Of a stretch of DNA of 14,195 nt, positions 4,822 to 12,711 are shown one piece after another. The stretch comes from an uncultured Collinsella sp. Lineage in GTDB: Bacteria; Actinomycetota; Coriobacteriia; Coriobacteriales; Coriobacteriaceae. The notes below the pieces were generated by a model that worked only from the letters and a program-made list of their open reading frames with translations, was not told the DNA's origin and made no database searches. Made by a program: the position numbers and the translations under genes. The stretch covers positions 1-14,195 of the forward strand of contig CAUCTV010000033.1 in assembly GCA_958445895.1 (NCBI GenBank), read 5' to 3'. Within the stretch, counting starts at the first letter, position 1. Each line of letters starts with the position of its first letter.

Positions 4822-6960
4822 ATGGAGGTGCTGGTTGTTGGCAACACCGCATATGTTGACGATGGCTTTTGCGCCAAGGCATTCCCTGGGGACCACGTTA
4901 AGGTTGTAGCCGCGCAGGAAGCGCGCCGCGATGAGTCGTCGCCCCATGCCTCGTGGAAAGAGCTGCTCCAGCACTTGGAGCAGGCCTACGAGTTCGACCG
5001 CGTGGTCTACCTGTCTAATTACCTAACCCCGCATACCGATACCGTGGGCGATATCGAGCTGCTGCGCTCGGTCTTTCGTACGTGCGCGGGTCGCCGGATC
5101 CAGCTGTTGTATATAGCAGGTCCCGCGGGTGCCGAGGGTGCCGCCGATGCCGCGGGGCGAACGGGCAAGGGCATTATCGCGCACGCAGCCAACGACCTGT
5201 GCCGCTACTACGCTGCTCGCGAGGGCGTTCAGACTAAGATCCTGCGCGTGCCGTTCCTGTATACCGCGTCTGCCGCGCTGGAAGACCCGTTTTTGGTGCC
5301 GCTGTTCGACGCGTGCTCAACCGGATCGGCCGCTCTGCAGGGCGCGCAGGATGCGGCGTTTCCCCTGCTGTGTGCCGAGGAGCTTTCGGTGCTGGTACGC
5401 CGTATCTTCGACAGCTGGAATGGTAACTTTGAGACGCTCGACGTAGTCGATACCTTCCATCACACGGTGGGTGAGGTGGGCGAGGCCCTTCAGGCACTGT
5501 TCCCAGGACTCTCAGTTGCCTATGGCGATTCTGCCGGCTACGCCCTGCCTGCCAGCGACGTCGCTCGCGTGCGCTATGGCTGGTTTCAGCGCTACGACTT
5601 GCTACGCGACCTCTCGACCATTCAGGCTCGCTGGGATGCTGGTCGTGCAAAGAAGGTCAACCCCTTGCGCGCGGCCATCGACCGCATTCAAATGCGCACG
5701 CTGCCTGTCAAATGCCTGGAGACGGCAGTCGCCTGGGTGCTCTTTGAAGTGCTGGAGCGCTTGTTCTCTCAATCGACCCAGCTCAACGTGCTCGATTATC
5801 GCCTGCTCTACGTGGTGCTCATCGGCACGCTGCATGGCTTGGACTTTGGCCTGGTTGCGGCGCTGCTGGCGTCGGTGGGTTTGGCCGCGAGTTACTTTAC
5901 TCTGTACGGCTATACCTTCCAGGGCCTGTTCTACGAGCCGTCCAACTGGCTTCCGTTTATTGCGTACTTTGTTGTGGGTGCCGTGTGCGGCTATGTGCAG
6001 CTGCGCAATAGCGAAGCCATTAGGGCGGAGCGCGATCAAAACGAGCTCGCGCGCAACCGCAATACGTTCCTTACGCAGCTCTACCACGACGCGATCGAGG
6101 ACAAGCGCGCGTACAGGCGCCAGATCGTGGGTCGCCACGACAGCTTTGGCAAGATCTTTGCCGTGACGCAGGAGCTTGACGTGCTCAACCCACGCGACAT
6201 CTATCGCAAGTGCTGCGAGCTTCTGGGCGAGATCCTCGAGAACGATTCGGTGGCGATCTACCATGTTTCGGGCGGGGCATTTGCACGCCTGGTGGCAGCA
6301 AGTCCCGCGATTGCGGAAGATGCTGCACGCTCGCTCACGCTTGAGCAGCTTGCACCTCTTTTGGGCGACGGGGGTCGTTCGAATCTGTGGGTGAACCGCG
6401 AGCTGACGCCGGGGCTTCCCATGTTTGGATACACGATCGAGCGCGACGGGGCACCCGCCGTGTTGATTTTTGTGCGTCGTGCGGCCGAAAACCAAATGAC
6501 GCTCTATTACCAAAACCTGTTCCGCATCTTGTGCGGCCTGGTCGAAAGCGCGCTTGGCCGTGCCTTTGACTATGAGGCGGTGGCACAGGATAAACGCTGC
6601 GTTGACGGCACTTGCGTGCTCAAGCAGGCTGCCTTTGGCCAAGAGCTCGCGGCCGAGCAGGCGCTGGCAGATGGCAAGATGGGGAGTTTTTTGCTCCTGC
6701 GCGTGGTACCAGGCATGGAGCCTATCGGCGAGCTGGTGGGCGCGATTGGGTCGGCGATCCGCGAGAGCGATGCGGCGGGCCTGATCGACGGCGACGTGCT
6801 CTACCTGCTTATGCGCCAGGCAAAGGCATGCGATCTGCCCATTATCCGCGAGCGCCTGAGCGCAAAGCAGATTGCGGTGGAGCCCGTCGACGGCGAGGAC
6901 ATCGTGGCGCTGCTGCAACACATTGCTGACACCGGTGACGGTGAGGGGGATGCCGCTTGA
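4822..6960 (+). CDS. pelD: PelD-like c-di-GMP receptor with N-terminal SDR/epimerase-like domain
   Basis: This is a predicted membrane regulator of Pel-type polysaccharide synthesis. The start is ATG at 4822 with AGGAG six bases upstream. At 712 residues it is about 260 longer than Pseudomonas PelD. Residues 1-270 resemble an extended SDR sugar-nucleotide epimerase, with a strand-loop start (VLVVGNTAYVDDG) and an ANDLCRYY...LRVPFLYT block. However, the Gly-rich NAD loop is degenerate, and the positions expected for the catalytic Tyr and Lys appear to be Lys116 and Ala120. Four membrane segments follow (about 299-395), then a coiled linker, a GAF-like domain (about 440-580) and a degenerate GGDEF domain (about 595-705). 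The GGDEF site reads DGDVL (656-660), so cyclase activity is unlikely. An RxxD I-site, R647-E-S-D650, is kept exactly five residues ahead of it, as in c-di-GMP-binding domains. It is the first gene of a tightly packed operon. The family call is strong. Confidence 0.85.
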   Translation: MEVLVVGNTAYVDDGFCAKAFPGDHVKVVAAQEARRDESSPHASWKELLQHLEQAYEFDRVVYLSNYLTPHTDTVGDIELLRSVFRTCAGRRIQLLYIAGPAGAEGAADAAGRTGKGIIAHAANDLCRYYAAREGVQTKILRVPFLYTASAALEDPFLVPLFDACSTGSAALQGAQDAAFPLLCAEELSVLVRRIFDSWNGNFETLDVVDTFHHTVGEVGEALQALFPGLSVAYGDSAGYALPASDVARVRYGWFQRYDLLRDLSTIQARWDAGRAKKVNPLRAAIDRIQMRTLPVKCLETAVAWVLFEVLERLFSQSTQLNVLDYRLLYVVLIGTLHGLDFGLVAALLASVGLAASYFTLYGYTFQGLFYEPSNWLPFIAYFVVGAVCGYVQLRNSEAIRAERDQNELARNRNTFLTQLYHDAIEDKRAYRRQIVGRHDSFGKIFAVTQELDVLNPRDIYRKCCELLGEILENDSVAIYHVSGGAFARLVAASPAIAEDAARSLTLEQLAPLLGDGGRSNLWVNRELTPGLPMFGYTIERDGAPAVLIFVRRAAENQMTLYYQNLFRILCGLVESALGRAFDYEAVAQDKRCVDGTCVLKQAAFGQELAAEQALADGKMGSFLLLRVVPGMEPIGELVGAIGSAIRESDAAGLIDGDVLYLLMRQAKACDLPIIRERLSAKQIAVEPVDGEDIVALLQHIADTGDGEGDAA

Positions 6961-7862
6961 TCTCGCTTGTCGTTGCCGCCGTCTTGCTGCTGATTCATGC
7001 GCTGGTTTGCCTGGTGCTGTGGACGCTTATGAAGTTGGGCCTGCTGCCGGTGCGCGGGCACATGCTGGCTGTGATAGTGCTGGTGCCGCTGTGGGGCCCG
7101 TTGCTGGTGGTTCTGCTATCGGTCCGCGGCGCGGTGTTTGGCGAGAGGCTGAAAGAGTCTGCGCCGGAGTCGCTGCGCATTAACGACGAGCTCCATCGCA
7201 GCATCTTGGTACATGACCGTGAAGCCGATGCGGGCGTGATTCCGCTCGAGGAGGCGCTCATCGTCAACGACCCGGCATACCGGCGCCGCCTCATGCTCTC
7301 CATGCTCACCGAGGAGCCCGACGCGTACCTGGCGCAGCTGCAGGCGGCTAAGCTTAACGACGACGTTGAGGTGGCGCACTATGCCGCGACGGCGGTGGCG
7401 CAGATCTCCAAGGAGTCCGACCTTAAACTGCAGCAGCTGGAGCGTGCCTTTAAGACAGACCCGAGCGCGCAAAACCTCAACGAATATTGCGATTTTCTTG
7501 GTGAATACTTGAACTCGGGCTTGGCCGAGGGACGCGTGGCTCAGATTCAGCGTCAGCAGTATGCTCGCTTGCTTGCGCGCCGCCGCGAGCGCGAGGACAC
7601 CCTTGAGCTGCGCATTCGATACGCGACGGCGCTGGCCGATGTCGGACAGATCGACGAGGCGCAGGCCGTGACCGACCAGCTGGTGCTCGACGTGCCCGAG
7701 GAGCAGGAGGTTTGGATGCTTTGCCTGCGCCTGGCCGTGATGCGCCGCGACGGTGACGAGGTCCACCGTGTGATCGATGCGATCGACAAACAGCATGTGT
7801 ACTTGAGCGCCGCCAACCGCGAAAAGCTGGCGTTTTGGCGCGATGGAGAGGAGGCCCGATGA
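6957..7862 (+). CDS. pelE: PelE-like membrane protein with TPR-like repeats
   Basis: This is the predicted partner of PelD and PelG in the inner-membrane export complex. The frame begins at TTG 6957, overlapping the pelD stop, with a G-rich ribosome site (6944-6949) seven bases upstream, so translation is coupled. The 301-residue product has two membrane segments (about 2-24 and 35-56) and then a long helical, highly charged cytosolic part. That part contains helix-pair units around residues 95-150 (VAHYAATAVAQIS, LKLQQLERAFKTDPSAQNL) and 200-280 (RIRYATALADVGQIDEAQAV), with spacing typical of TPR repeats. Size, two membrane helices, TPR-like body and place between pelD and pelA match PelE of known Pel loci. 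Sequence conservation in this family is low, so the name rests largely on architecture and position. TPR parts usually bind partner proteins, here plausibly PelF or PelD. Confidence 0.75.
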   Translation: MISLVVAAVLLLIHALVCLVLWTLMKLGLLPVRGHMLAVIVLVPLWGPLLVVLLSVRGAVFGERLKESAPESLRINDELHRSILVHDREADAGVIPLEEALIVNDPAYRRRLMLSMLTEEPDAYLAQLQAAKLNDDVEVAHYAATAVAQISKESDLKLQQLERAFKTDPSAQNLNEYCDFLGEYLNSGLAEGRVAQIQRQQYARLLARRREREDTLELRIRYATALADVGQIDEAQAVTDQLVLDVPEEQEVWMLCLRLAVMRRDGDEVHRVIDAIDKQHVYLSAANREKLAFWRDGEEAR

Positions 7863-9739
7863 GCGTTGTGCTGCGTATCCGCGACCGTGCGGGCCATTTT
7901 CGCTGGATGGGCCTGCTTGTGGTGTGGGCGGTCTTTATTGCCATGGCGGCCGTGCTGCTGGTGGAGCGCGCCGGCGTACAGTACAGTGCGGGCCAGCATA
8001 AGCTGGGGATGCTTGCCGCCAACGATGCGGCGCCGGCTTCCTCGGCAATATTTGGCCAAAAGCCCACGTGCTTGGTTATTACCGACTCGGACCAAGATGG
8101 CGTCGAGGACGTCAAAGAGCAGTTCGACCAGATCTTGCTTGACATGAAGATCGCGCACCGCGACGTGGACCTTGCCGTGGATGGCGCAGATGCCATTCCC
8201 TCGGTGACCTCCTACGATCGCGTGATTTTGCTCATGCCGTCGCTCGATGGGCTCGGTACGCACCTGAGCGACATTATGAGTTGGGTGAGTGCCGGCGGTT
8301 CGCTTATGCTGGGCATGACGCCAGATAACTCGAACTACCTGCAGACTATTGCTTCCAAGCTTGGTATCGAATCGGCCGGATATGACTATGCGACAGCCGA
8401 AAGTATCGTTCCGAGCGAGGACTTTATGTTGGGCGGGGGAGATCGCTACGAGCTCTCGGACCCCTTTGATTCGTCGCTTTCGGTTTCGCTGCGCGAGACG
8501 GCTCGTGTGTGGGCTAACACCGGTGATGCGGGTGCCCCGCTCATTTGGTCGAATGACTGCGGTAGCGGGCGCACCGTGGTATGCAATATCGGTATCTATG
8601 ACAAGGTCATGCGCGGCTTTTACGCCGCGGCGATCAGCCTGCTGGGCGATGCCACGGCCTATCCGGTCATCAACAGCGCCGTGTTCTATTTGGACGACTT
8701 TCCTAGCCCCGTGCCCTCGGGCGATGGTACTTATATCAAGCGTGACTACGGCCTTTCCATTGCGGATTTTTACACCAAGGTCTGGTGGCCCGATCTGCAA
8801 AAGCTCGCGCAAAAATACGGCATTCGCTATACCGGCGTGATGATCGAAAACTACGAGGACGCGGTCAACCAGACCAAGCCTGCGCGCCAGGCCGATACCA
8901 CGCAGTTTCGCTACTTTGGCGGCATGCTGCTGCAGATGGGCGGAGAGCTGGGCTTTCACGGCTACAACCATCAGCCTCTGGTGCTCTGGGATACCGATTA
9001 CGGCACGCTGTATGACTACAAGACCTGGAAGAACAAGGAAACGCTCGTCGCATCGCTCAACGAGCTTATCGCCTTCCAAGATGAGGTGTTGCCCAACGCG
9101 CACGGCTCGGTTTACGTGCCGCCGTCAAATATCCTTTCGGCCCGTGCGCGCAAGCTTATCGGCACCGACGTTCCGCGCATTAAGACCATCGCCAGTACGT
9201 ATTTTGAGGATGGCACCGACCTGCCGTACGTGCAGGAGTTTGGCGTGGCGAGCGATGGCATTGTGGAGCAGCCGCGTATTGTCTCGGGCGGCATGGTCGA
9301 CGATTCCTACATGCGTCTGGCCGCGGTGTCCGAGCTCAACATGCACTACGTGAGCACGCACTTTATGCATCCGGACGACCTACTGGATCCCGATCGCGGC
9401 GCTAAGGAGGGCTGGGAGGTCTACAAGGGCGGCTTGACCGACTACCTGGATTGGCTTACTAAGGCTGCGCCCGACCTGCGCAAACAAACCGGTTCGGAAT
9501 GCTCGGGCGCTATCCAGCGTTTTTCGTCCGTGACGGTGAGCATGGATACCAGTGCGGATGCCTGGACGCTCAGCTTAGGCAATTTCCACGACGAGGCGTG
9601 GCTGATGTTCCGCGCCAACAACGGCGAGCCGGGGACGGTCACGGGTGGCGAGATTACGCATTTGACGGGCGACCTGTACCTGGTCAAAGCCACGGACAAG
9701 ACGGTGACCATTGCACGCAAGGAGGGTGGCGACAAATGA
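7859..9739 (+). CDS. pelA: DUF2194 polysaccharide deacetylase-like protein (PelA deacetylase role)
   Basis: This is a predicted membrane-anchored, extracellular CE4-like deacetylase acting on the secreted polymer. ATG 7859 overlaps the pelE stop (ATGA) and has AGGAGG at 7849-7854; an upstream in-frame ATG at 7835 is less likely. The 626-residue product has one N-terminal membrane segment (about 17-36). A domain at 60-260 resembles the DUF2194 front part (VITDSDQDGVEDV, then a Rossmann-like VILLMPSLDG). The deacetylase core follows, with the metal Asp motif F-Y-L-D279-D280-F-P-S-P, the H367-G-Y-N-H371 (HxxxH) motif, a VPPSN motif near 420 equivalent to the RPP loop, and a late STHFMHPDDL segment. 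The final 100 residues form a beta-rich tail. All key metal ligands are present, so activity is expected. There is no glycoside hydrolase domain, unlike Pseudomonas PelA, which fits the Gram-positive deacetylase-only form. The symbol follows that usage. Confidence 0.8.
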   Translation: MSVVLRIRDRAGHFRWMGLLVVWAVFIAMAAVLLVERAGVQYSAGQHKLGMLAANDAAPASSAIFGQKPTCLVITDSDQDGVEDVKEQFDQILLDMKIAHRDVDLAVDGADAIPSVTSYDRVILLMPSLDGLGTHLSDIMSWVSAGGSLMLGMTPDNSNYLQTIASKLGIESAGYDYATAESIVPSEDFMLGGGDRYELSDPFDSSLSVSLRETARVWANTGDAGAPLIWSNDCGSGRTVVCNIGIYDKVMRGFYAAAISLLGDATAYPVINSAVFYLDDFPSPVPSGDGTYIKRDYGLSIADFYTKVWWPDLQKLAQKYGIRYTGVMIENYEDAVNQTKPARQADTTQFRYFGGMLLQMGGELGFHGYNHQPLVLWDTDYGTLYDYKTWKNKETLVASLNELIAFQDEVLPNAHGSVYVPPSNILSARARKLIGTDVPRIKTIASTYFEDGTDLPYVQEFGVASDGIVEQPRIVSGGMVDDSYMRLAAVSELNMHYVSTHFMHPDDLLDPDRGAKEGWEVYKGGLTDYLDWLTKAAPDLRKQTGSECSGAIQRFSSVTVSMDTSADAWTLSLGNFHDEAWLMFRANNGEPGTVTGGEITHLTGDLYLVKATDKTVTIARKEGGDK

Positions 9740-11163
9740 GAATCTGCTTGGTACTCGAGGGTTGCTACCCCTATGTGCACGGCGGCGTATCTACCTGGAT
9801 GCATGGCTATATCCAGGCCATGCCCGAGCACGAGTTTGTGCTGTGGGTGATCGGCGCGCATGCTGCCGACCGCGGCAAGTTTGTCTACGAGCTGCCCGGC
9901 AACGTGGTCGAGGTGCACGAGGTGTTCCTGGACGATGCTCTGCGGCTTTCGGGCGAGCAACATGAAGCCAGTTTTAACGACCGCGAGCGCGAGGCGCTAC
10001 GCCGCCTGGTGTCGCTCTCCAATCCGGACTGGGACGTGCTGTTCGATATCTTTCAGCGCCGTCGCGTGCATCCGCTCTCGTTTTTGCAGAGCCGAACGTT
10101 TATGGACATCTTCCGCGACGTGTGCCTGGCCGAGTACCCCTACACGCCCTTTGCCGATGCATTCCACACCATGCGCTCCATGTTGCTTCCCGTGCTCTAC
10201 CTGTTGGGCAGCGAGGTGCCGGTGGCCGATGTGTACCATGCCATCTCGACCGGCTACGGTGGCCTGCTCGCCTGCCTGGGCTCAAGCGTTCACCATGCGC
10301 CGGTGCTGCTGACCGAGCATGGCATCTATACCCGCGAGCGCGAGGAAGAGATCATTCGCGCTGACTGGGTGGTGCCGTCGTTTAAGGATCGCTGGATTCG
10401 CTTTTTCTACCTGCTTTCGGAGGAGATCTACCGCCGCGCCTTCCGCGTGACGAGTTTGTTCCATAACGCCCGCAAGACGCAGATCGATATGGGCTGCGAT
10501 GCGGGTAAATGCCTGGTCATTCCCAACGGCATCCAGTTCGACCGCTTTAAGGACATTCCCTTAAAGCCCGATGACGGCTGGGTGGACATTGGCGCGGTGG
10601 TGCGCCTGGCGCCCATCAAGGACGTCAAGACCATGATCTATGCGTTCTTTGAGCTGCACGAGCGCCTGCCCAAGGTGCGCCTGCACATTATGGGCGGCGT
10701 GGACGACGAGGAGTACGGCGCTGAGTGCCACGCGCTGGTCGATACCCTGGGCGTGCGCGACCTGATCTTTACCGGCCGCGTCAACGTGGTCGAGTACATG
10801 GAAAAGCTCGACTTTACCATTTTGACGAGCATCTCCGAGGGCCAGCCGCTCAGCGTGCTGGAGTCGCTTGCAGCGCGCCGTCCCTGCGTGACGACAGAGG
10901 TGGGCTGCTGTCGCGAGCTGCTCGAAGGCGCCCCGGGCGACGACTTTGGCGTGGCGGGTTTTGTGACGCCGCCCATGTATCGCAAGGGCTTGGCCGATGC
11001 CATGGAGCGCATGTGCGTGAGCCGCGCCCGTCGCATTGAGATGGGGGAGCGCGGGCAGCGTCGCGTTGCCACGTACTTTTTGCACGAGCAGATGCTCGCC
11101 AACTATCGCGCGCTGTACGACGAGACGGCGTGTGCGTTTAACCTGCCCAGAGAGGGGGAGTAG
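9736..11163 (+). CDS. pelF: PelF-like GT4-family glycosyltransferase
   Basis: This is the predicted cytosolic retaining glycosyltransferase that polymerises the Pel-type hexosamine chain from UDP-sugar. ATG 9736 overlaps the stop of the deacetylase gene (ATGA), with GGAGG at 9721-9725. The 475-residue protein shows the PelF signatures in order. These are EGCYPYVHGGVSTW near the start (8-21), the DVYHAISTGYGGLLAC block around 175-190, and TEHGIYTREREEEI around 195-210. After them come the GT-B C-domain IPNGIQFDRF (about 259-268), VVRLAPIKD, and the donor-site E-x7-E motif from E368 to E376 in SEGQPLSVLES. These are all features of GT4 enzymes using nucleotide sugars. It has no membrane segment, as expected for PelF, which docks to the PelD/E/G complex. 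Length is close to the Pseudomonas protein. This is the most securely identified gene of the operon. Confidence 0.93.
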   Translation: MRICLVLEGCYPYVHGGVSTWMHGYIQAMPEHEFVLWVIGAHAADRGKFVYELPGNVVEVHEVFLDDALRLSGEQHEASFNDREREALRRLVSLSNPDWDVLFDIFQRRRVHPLSFLQSRTFMDIFRDVCLAEYPYTPFADAFHTMRSMLLPVLYLLGSEVPVADVYHAISTGYGGLLACLGSSVHHAPVLLTEHGIYTREREEEIIRADWVVPSFKDRWIRFFYLLSEEIYRRAFRVTSLFHNARKTQIDMGCDAGKCLVIPNGIQFDRFKDIPLKPDDGWVDIGAVVRLAPIKDVKTMIYAFFELHERLPKVRLHIMGGVDDEEYGAECHALVDTLGVRDLIFTGRVNVVEYMEKLDFTILTSISEGQPLSVLESLAARRPCVTTEVGCCRELLEGAPGDDFGVAGFVTPPMYRKGLADAMERMCVSRARRIEMGERGQRRVATYFLHEQMLANYRALYDETACAFNLPREGE

Positions 11164-11166
11164 CCG

Positions 11167-12711
11167 GTGGCCGGAATTGGTTTTGAGCTCAAGCGCCTGT
11201 TTAGGCGCAAGGGCCTGTTTGCCACGATGCGCGCTTACGGCTACGCCGGCATCGTATGCACGGGCCCCATGCTGCTGGGTGTGCTGCTGCAGGTGGGTAT
11301 TTTGGTGCTGTGCGGTCTGTGGGGTGTGGGCCGTGCCAACCAGGATCTGCTGGTGTGCATGGTGACCTACACACTGCTGGCCTCGCTTACGCTCACGAGC
11401 TTTTTCTCCATGCCGGTCACGCGCTTTTTGGCTGATATGTTGTTTGCCGAGCGCGAGGATGAGATACTGCCGTCGTTTTGGGGCTCCAATGCTGTCATGC
11501 TCGTTGCGGGCACGGTGCTCTACGGCGTTTTTTTGCTGTTCTCGGGCGCCACGCTGCTGCAGGGGCTGCTATGCCTGTGGCTGTTCAACATTATGATCGT
11601 CAACTGGAACGGCATGAGCTATCTCACGGCCATCAAAGACTACCGCGGCATCCTGTGCAGCTTTGCGGCCGCCATTGGCGTGGCGTGCCTGTGCGCCCTG
11701 GCCGCGCTGGCACTGGGGCTGCCGCCGGTCGAGGGCCTGTTGGCATCAGTTGCTTTGGGCTACGGCGTCATGCTCGTCTGGGACGTGGTGCTGCTGTACC
11801 GGTATTTTCCGCAGAGTGACCGCAGCCCCTGGCTCTTTTTGCAATGGCTCGATCAGTTTATGCCGCTGGCGCTCACGGGCCTGTTTACCAACCTAGGGCT
11901 CTTTGCGCACCTGGTGATTATTTGGGCCGGTCCCATTGGCGTGCAGGTCAAGGGCTTGTTTTATGGCGCGCCCTACCACGATGTGCCGGCGCTCATCGCG
12001 TTTTTGACCATCCTTGCCACGACCGTTAACTTCGTGGTCTCGGTCGAGGTCAACTTTTATCCGCGCTACCGCGACTACTACAGTCTGTTCAATGACGGCG
12101 GCGTGGTAGGCGACATTGTGGTGGCCGAGGAGGAGATGCTCTCTACGCTTAATAGCGAACTACGCTTTTGCGCGCTCAAGCAGCTGTTTGTGACTGCGGC
12201 TGTCATTTCGCTCGAGACCACGGTACTCTCGGCCCTGCCGCTGGGCTTTAACAACCTTATGCACGGGTATTTTCGCACGTTATGCGTAGGCTATGGCCTG
12301 TATGCCGTGGGCAACACGATCCTGCTTATCTTGCTGTACTTTACCGACTACAAGGGAGCCGTTCTGGCCTCGGGCCTGTTTGCCGGTGTGGCAGGGTTGG
12401 CGACCGCCGTGTCGTTGCTTTTGCCGCAGCAGTTTTACGGCTTTGGCTTTTTGTTGGGTGCGGTGGTGTTTTTTATCGTGGCCCTGCTGCGGCTCGATAC
12501 CTATACCGCCAACTTGCCGTATCGTATCCTGAGCCAGCAGCCCATTGTGTCGACCGACAAAACGGGTCGCTTTACACAGCTGGGCCGCTTGCTCGACCGT
12601 GCCGAGCAGCGCTATGAGGAGTGCCGCCGCAAGGGCGTGCCGCACGGCGCGTTTCAGCGCGCAGTAGTTCGCGTGTATCGCAACCATTGGGGAGGTTCTG
12701 ATGATCGATAA
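11167..12711 (+). CDS. pelG: PelG-like polytopic exopolysaccharide transporter
   Basis: This is the predicted multi-pass membrane protein that moves the growing polymer across the membrane, related to the MOP/flippase superfamily. The GTG start at 11167 sits three bases after the pelF stop behind a G-rich ribosome site, and the N-terminus MAGIGFELKRLF is characteristic of PelG. About twelve hydrophobic segments are visible from residue 25 to 455. The segment with LFTNLGLFAHLVIIWAG (about residues 238-254) is typical of family members. After the last helix a charged cytosolic tail of about 60 residues follows (GRFTQLGRLLDRAEQRYEEC and onward). At 514 residues it is longer than Pseudomonas PelG, mostly through this tail. 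Its 3' end overlaps the cotH-like gene by 11 bp, so the kinase gene is part of the same transcript. The family call is strong; no frameshift is seen. Confidence 0.9.
   Translation: MAGIGFELKRLFRRKGLFATMRAYGYAGIVCTGPMLLGVLLQVGILVLCGLWGVGRANQDLLVCMVTYTLLASLTLTSFFSMPVTRFLADMLFAEREDEILPSFWGSNAVMLVAGTVLYGVFLLFSGATLLQGLLCLWLFNIMIVNWNGMSYLTAIKDYRGILCSFAAAIGVACLCALAALALGLPPVEGLLASVALGYGVMLVWDVVLLYRYFPQSDRSPWLFLQWLDQFMPLALTGLFTNLGLFAHLVIIWAGPIGVQVKGLFYGAPYHDVPALIAFLTILATTVNFVVSVEVNFYPRYRDYYSLFNDGGVVGDIVVAEEEMLSTLNSELRFCALKQLFVTAAVISLETTVLSALPLGFNNLMHGYFRTLCVGYGLYAVGNTILLILLYFTDYKGAVLASGLFAGVAGLATAVSLLLPQQFYGFGFLLGAVVFFIVALLRLDTYTANLPYRILSQQPIVSTDKTGRFTQLGRLLDRAEQRYEECRRKGVPHGAFQRAVVRVYRNHWGGSDDR

Noticed and set aside
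5602..6921. Minus-strand open frame of 439 codons opposite pelD
   Set aside because: Mirror frame of a clear PelD. The protein is unusually rich in His, Arg, Ala and Gln and shows no family motif.
7553..9103. Minus-strand open frame of 516 codons opposite pelE and pelA
   Set aside because: It is antisense to two recognisable genes in G+C-rich DNA, where long mirror frames are common. Its translation is rich in Arg, His and Gln and has no domain pattern.
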